From: Carya illinoinensis
Lineage: Eukaryota; Streptophyta; Magnoliopsida; Fagales; Juglandaceae
Direction: 5' to 3'
Assembly: GCF_018687715.1 (NCBI RefSeq)
Contig: NC_056765.1
Span: 25,671,129 to 25,735,128, forward strand
DNA length: 64,000 bases
Shown here: piece after piece, positions 59,320 through 64,000 of the stretch
Numbering within the stretch: the first letter of the stretch is position 1
How the letters are laid out: the number at the start of each line of letters is the position of its first letter
Program-made: the position numbers and the translations under genes
The notes under the pieces: model-generated
Databases searched by the model: none
What the model was told of the DNA's origin: nothing
Seen by the model: the letters and a program-made list of their open reading frames with translations, nothing else

Positions 59320-61132
59320 TTAAGGTAGTACTCTGGATTTTCTAGGCCTATATAAAACTGCTTCTTCTCTAAGCAAAAGAGCCCTTAAGATTGCCTCGCT
59401 AACACCATTGTAGTGCACAATTAAATGTCCACCATCTGGAACTTCATGATATCGAATCCAGGGAAGCTTCCCTGAAACAAATCTTTGAAGCTGAACAGGC
59501 ACAACCTTATCTTCATAGCCTTGCCATATGTGCACAGAGCTTTCATTCTTTGGGTATGGATTGGTTATACCCATTGGATCAAATTCCCATTTGCCAAAAG
59601 CCAGCATAAAGTCACGACGGAGAGTGTCAAAAACGCCTTGTTCTCGTAACTTATCCTGTAGGATGAAACAATAACTTTATTAACAATCATCATAAATTTT
59701 CTATGGTTACACATTGTTTAGCATAAAGTTTGAATCGCTTGAGCCAAGTATATCACCAAGAACCTTTTTAACTTCCTCTTTTGTGCAGATGGAACATGTA
59801 GTTACCTGGGTGAGCATTGGGAACCCTGATATTGTCTTCAAAGTATCTATGTCTCGTTCGTTAAAGAATAATGGGTTTCTTTCCAGGACAGAAGTTGAAG
59901 GCAGCCATTTCTGAGTAGCCCACCAGTATAGTAATCCAGGAGCATGATTTGCAAACCAGATGGACCACTGCACAAGTTTTCTCCTGTAGTCCTCCCTTAT
60001 CAGACTATCAGGGAGAGAAGGCCACCGATAATTCACCACTGGGACTACAAAGGCCACACCTGCTAGCCTGGAAAAATTGTTTTCAGGTAAAACATAACAA
60101 TATGTTCTTGACATGGCCGAGTGGGGAAAAAAAAAAAAAAAAAAACTTGAAACTCTAAATCTGAAGACTGTGTTTTACCTGTCTGGTATGTATTTGAGGC
60201 AACTCCATGTGGAGTATGATCCCATTGAGACTCCAATCACATAGAACTTGGATCCTAGCTGCAGTTGGTCTGCAAGTTCTTGAATGTCAAATGCTTCACT
60301 CTTTACTGTGTGCTTTGGGTCAGGATCACTTTCTCCATATCCCGCTCGATCAAATAGCAGAAAGTATATGCCCAAGTCATCTATTAGTTCCTGGAAACTA
60401 AAGCAGTTTGAAATTCACCTCCTTCAATAATTTTAAGGTTATTTCTCTTAACAGATTTACCGAAACATTATTGCTTCCTTGACTGGTAGGCATATCAGGA
60501 TTCGAATTTATACCTGCTATGTATGAATTTTGATGATCTCTAAACAACCCAAAACAAATAGAGGACATTGTAGCATATATTTTATATAACAAACACCCCT
60601 TGATATGTGCACGTGTGATAAAAATTTCTTCCCAGGCCCTTCTGCAATTCTTTTCCTTTACATTCATTCATAAGTTTGGTATCATTTGCGTTTTGCATAT
60701 GCTTCTTCAGCAGTTTCTATCCGTTGAAACGGTTTTCTACTATTAGTCATTCAATGCAGACATTTCACCAGGATGAGCCAAAATTCTCCTAGTATTTTAA
60801 TCGAGATGCAAACCAACAGAGAATGTCTAAAGCTTCAGGTTCTAATAAAATAGGTTGAGAAGAGACATTGATGTGCGTACTTGGGGTGCCAGAAAATTCA
60901 TCTCTTTAGAGCTTCCAAGGCCATGCACAATAATGATTTTGTGCCTTGCATTTTCCTTTGGGACACCTCTTTCTTTGTAAGCCAGATACCTTCCATCTTT
61001 GAGCCTGATTCTTGATGAGGTCACAGGTGAATCCTCTGCCGACCCATTACTTTGAGGAGGGGGTAGTTGTGTTGCCTGATAAACCATTCCAAGAAGACCC
61101 ACCAGCAAAACGACGGCAGCTTTGGAAACCAT
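59320..61132 (-). CDS. Alpha/beta hydrolase family protein, N-terminal membrane anchor
   Basis: I join four coding exons: 61132-60881, 60390-60179, 60067-59806 and 59655-59320, with GT-AG introns and matching phases, giving 1062 bases or 353 residues. A further intron (61237-61135) lies in the 5' UTR, its acceptor two bases before the ATG; an in-frame ATG at 61189 lies in that intron and is rejected. Residues 5-22 (AAVVLLVGLLGMVYQ) form a hydrophobic anchor. The fold shows the oxyanion HG (70-71, IIIVHGLGSS), FDRAGYGESDPDP (97-109), the nucleophile elbow GVSMG (Ser139), Asp291 in QGYEDKVVP, and His319 in PDGGHLIVH, so the catalytic triad is complete. The substrate is not evident; the family is broad (esterase or lipase-like). 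No disruption is seen. Confidence 0.93.
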
Positions 61133-61134
61133 CC

Positions 61135-61237
61135 CTGAAGGAATAAAAATGGTTAGATTTGGCTGATATCTTTCAACTCGAATGATCAAAGCAATATCCC
61201 AGAAAGAAGCAAGAATGATTGGAAGTGAGCTGCATAC
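61135..61237 (-). other. 5' UTR intron of the hydrolase gene
   Basis: The donor CAG|GTATGC at 61237 and acceptor TTCCTTCAG at 61135 enclose 103 bases. Exon 1 (non-coding) ends at 61238. Confidence 0.75.
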
Positions 61238-61382
61238 CTGACACAGATTGTGTTCTCTATTGGAGGGGACTCCAAAAGATTTAAGATGGTCTCCGATTTC
61301 TTGTTTCCTTCTCCACTCGACTCGTAGATGGAAGGTGGCTTAATTTTCTAAGGTGTCAGTGCAGGGCTGCAAGGATCTTGAC

Positions 61383-61423
61383 AGCCCAAAACACCAACCT
61401 TGCAACGTCGATTGCTTATAAAG
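61383..61423 (-). promoter_or_regulatory. Putative core promoter of the hydrolase gene
   Basis: The minus strand has TTTATAAG at 61423-61416 and TGGGCT at 61388-61383, about 145-185 bases upstream of the first intron. The TATA-like box would put the transcript start near 61385-61390. This is inferred from motif and position only. Confidence 0.4.
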
Positions 61424-62569
61424 TTTTTAACTTCTGCGGGCATCCTATGAAGGGTCGGCGCAATGGGCATTTTCGTTGGCCTCCTATAGCCATATTATTT
61501 ATTTAAGAAAAAAAATTCCCACTCAGTAAATATTTATAGAAAATTCTTTATTGCTTCCACCTGCAGAGAATTTCAACAGAAATTTACTAAAAACTCTGTT
61601 TTGTGGGGGCTGTAGGCAGTTCTTCAACCCCCCAAAAAGCACACGCCCCCATCTTCCTCAAAAGATGCAACCGTCTTTGCTGAGTATAAATTATTATATA
61701 TGTATGTATGTATATATATTTATATTGGGAATTGCTAATTTTGAGTATGTGTTAAAGTTGGAGAATAGGCCATTACATAGCTGGCTGATATGAACCTGTG
61801 GCAGATCTTGTCTAGGAAACATCGATCTTACACATCCAACTCACATGGCTGGTTAATCATGCAGCGTAAAATTAGTAGCTTGAGCCATGTGTATTTTATA
61901 CACTGTAATTGGCAAGTCCGAAAAGTTGTGCTTTGCATCTCATTTAACAACTATATAAAAATAATTATATATATATTCTCCAAAATTCTAAATTTTCTTA
62001 AATAAAACTGACTTTTCGTTTGAAAAATTTTAAAAATTTCCATAAATGAAGAAAATAACTTATGTGATGGTTGTGAAATATAATTGTTAAATTCAAATGG
62101 GGTGATCTCTATTACAATTCACAACTCATTGGCAAGTTCGCTAAAAGTGAATGGAAGTCTAGAATATATTGTAATGGCTAATGCGAAATGACCAAAACTC
62201 CCCATGTTCTATCAAAATAGATCCCTTCTATTACCTAACCGAAATGGATGATTCTATTTTGAAGAACGATAGAGACAAAATAGGATACTCTCCATTTTAA
62301 GTGAAATTGATAAGACTCTATGTTTTACACTAAGTGGATACTATCCATATCACTTGAAATAAAGAGAATCCTTGTCTAGATAGACACATCATTTGAGTCT
62401 TACATAATTTAATGCTCACAAGATTTTTGGTCAATATACACCCCACATGAGGAATTAATGTGAAGAGAATCTCAATTACATGTTCTACACTACATATTTA
62501 CAATAAATGATGTAGAAAGAGATCAAAGCAATTTGACATTTTGCATGTTACATTAGTGCCAATGTATCT
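61424..62569. other. AT-rich region, no recognised gene
   Basis: Only short frames without family features occur. Confidence 0.45.
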
Positions 62570-62999
62570 CAAAGGGAGAAATAGGGGGCCCATACGGTAG
62601 GCCCAAGGATCCACAGAAGGCCCAGAACCCTAGGGCCAACGGCCCACCCTCCCCCTCTCTATGAGGGGCCACTGATGGGAAAGAGAGATCCCTTGCATTT
62701 AATGAGGCATTCTAGGATGTGTGCAAATGGGACTTGGGAAAAGAAAGGCATTAGATAGACCAACATTTCGGGAAGTGCAGGAGTACGAAAATATGGGAAG
62801 ATGGGTCGAAACGGAGGGAAAGAGGGATGGCATTTAAGTAAGTAAGATAATTTCACATTCTCTCCCTGAAGGTTTGAGACTCCCTACGTCAATTGACTTT
62901 GGTATTGGAGGCTTTTTGGTTGTAGCCACCCTTCTTCTTTTCCCCTTGTAGGTACTGGTTAGCTGCATCAGTGGACATTACAAAACACACCTCCACAAT

Positions 63000-63017
63000 T
63001 GATGCCATCTATGGGAT
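63000..63017 (+). other. Decayed Gypsy primer-binding site
   Basis: TGATGCCATCTATGGGAT compares with TGGCGCCGTCTGTGGGAA, common in plant Tat/Ogre-like elements; four of the five differences are G-to-A or C-to-T. The following CCGAGTT also fits. Confidence 0.55.
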
Positions 63018-63294
63018 CCGAGTTATCTTGGTCCAATAGCATCAGCATGCCTTTTGTAACGCCCACCGCGATCCTCCAGTGTATGACTGAAGTGTCGTTA
63101 ACCTTGACAGATGATGGGCCCTCACCCCTAATGAAGGAATGGACGACAGAGCCTTTCCCCGAAGTGGAGAAGCCTAAGTAAGGTGAGGGGGTGGGATGGA
63201 GCCAACATACCTTGCCCTGCCGGCTCTCCCTCCATTTCCTGGTCATCGACTAGGAGATGGAGGTCTGAGACGAGAGAAACTTGAAACAAGGAGA

Positions 63295-64000
63295 GATTGA
63301 CGAACCTCTAGAGCTGATACCCTTGGACGCTGCTTGCCTGGAAAGAAGGGTGAAGATTGAGACAAGAATGGGAGCGGAAATGAGGTCCCAGTTAATAAAG
63401 CTCCTCATGGGTCATTAGGATGTGTTTGCCTAACAACACTCAAACATGCGCAGCATCAACAAAGGAATAAGCAAGCATAGCTTGAGCATTCGCCTGGACG
63501 CTAGATAGGTCCGAAAAAAAAGGTGGAGTTTTAGCTCAGAGAAGTATTTCACGATCGTGGAGGAAGTCGATCAACTACTGGCGGTAGGGTTCATCTGGGA
63601 GGCTCACTACTCGAAATGGCTTTCCAACATGGTCCTGGTCTGAAAGTCGAGCGGAAAATGGAGGAAGTATATGGACTTCATCGATTTGAACAACGCTTGT
63701 CCTAAGGATAGCTTCCCCCTGCCACCTATTAACCTGATCGTCGACTCAATAGCAGGCCACAATGTGTTGAGTTTCATGGACACCTACTTTAGATATAACC
63801 AGATACATATGAGCCTGGAATATGAAGAGAAGATTGTTTTCCTAATAGACCGTAACCTTTACTGCTACTGCCCGATGCCCTTTGGTCTTAAAAACACCAG
63901 GGCCACTTAACAAATGCAAGTCAATAAGATGTTCAAAAAGCAGATAGGGCGCAATGTGGAGGTGTACATCGACAACCTCTTGGTTAAAATTTGGGACCCT
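63295..64000 (+). pseudogene. Gypsy pol: pre-RT linker and reverse transcriptase (partial, broken)
   Basis: One reading frame, with at least five stops, gives PLELIPLDAACLERRVKIET, KYFTIVEEVDQLLAVGFIWE, KWRKYMDFIDLNNACPKDSF, LSFMDTYFRYNQIHMSLEYE and CPMPFGLKNTRAT, then NKMFKKQIGRNVEVYIDNLL. This is the Ty3/Gypsy reverse-transcriptase core; the active-site YVDD is YIDN. The frame is still in the reverse transcriptase at the window end. Confidence 0.85.

Larger units (their letters stand above)
62570..64000 (+). mobile_element. Ty3/Gypsy deletion derivative (LTR-like sequence, decayed primer site, partial pol)
   Basis: 62570-62997 resembles the U5 side of a Tat/Ogre-like LTR (TCTCTCCCTGAAGG followed by GACTCCCTACGTCAATTGAC). 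A decayed primer-binding site follows at 63000-63017, and pol sequence begins by about 63295. Only some 280 bases separate primer site and pol, so gag and protease are missing. The element continues past the right edge. Confidence 0.65.

Noticed and set aside
61133..61189. ATG at 61189 as start of the hydrolase
   Set aside because: A good acceptor at 61135 and donor at 61237 place this ATG in a leader intron. The start at 61132 gives the hydrophobic anchor directly.

Overview
This is a window of plant nuclear DNA, most likely from a woody eudicot; the order Fagales is a guess from the general look of the repeats, not something the sequence proves. It has spliced genes with GT-AG introns, L1-type LINEs with RNase H and zf-RVT regions, Ty3/Gypsy and Ty1/Copia LTR elements, hAT- and Harbinger-like elements, and strongly AT-rich spacers. 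There are no operons, CRISPR arrays, bacterial features or recognisable tRNA/rRNA genes. I found no undescribed multi-gene system. The interest lies in repeat architecture and in two intact host genes.

Two genes can be rebuilt exon by exon, both on the minus strand. The first is the splicing factor PRP31 (coding span 23885-32384, eight coding exons, 485 residues). Its ATG is the last three bases of an otherwise untranslated exon, and that exon also carries a six-codon upstream ORF. Its introns contain LINE fragments in both orientations and a tandem duplication. The second is a membrane-anchored alpha/beta hydrolase (59320-61132, four coding exons, 353 residues) with the complete Ser-Asp-His triad. 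Both have TGGGCY motifs upstream.

Layout: 1-8650 is a nested stack. An Athila-like Gypsy element (continuing off the left edge) sits inside the gag of a second Gypsy element with an initiator-Met-type primer site, which abuts an L1 LINE that carries a 219-bp MITE. 8902-16271 is a large inverted repeat: two 5' halves (LTR plus gag) of the Athila-like family point at each other, and the right arm is split by a hAT-like element of about 2 kb. 16272-23340 holds an RNase H fragment, a possible LTR and a 5'-truncated LINE with a 13-bp target duplication. 23885-32690 is PRP31. 32700-39836 has two or three small DNA elements and a broken FAR1-like gene. 39837-46052 is a gag-only Copia-type element with matching LTRs and a nested hAT-like element. 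46591-50800 is a nearly full-length but decayed LINE. 50800-59300 is mostly AT-rich, with a LINE scrap, a Harbinger-like MITE, a short hairpin, a minisatellite and a 93-bp GA tract. 59320-61430 is the hydrolase gene. 62570-64000 is a Gypsy remnant that keeps LTR-like sequence, a decayed primer site and reverse transcriptase running off the right edge.

The retroelement reading frames are all broken. Many of the stops stand where glutamine (CAA/CAG) or tryptophan is expected, as in long-silenced, methylated copies.
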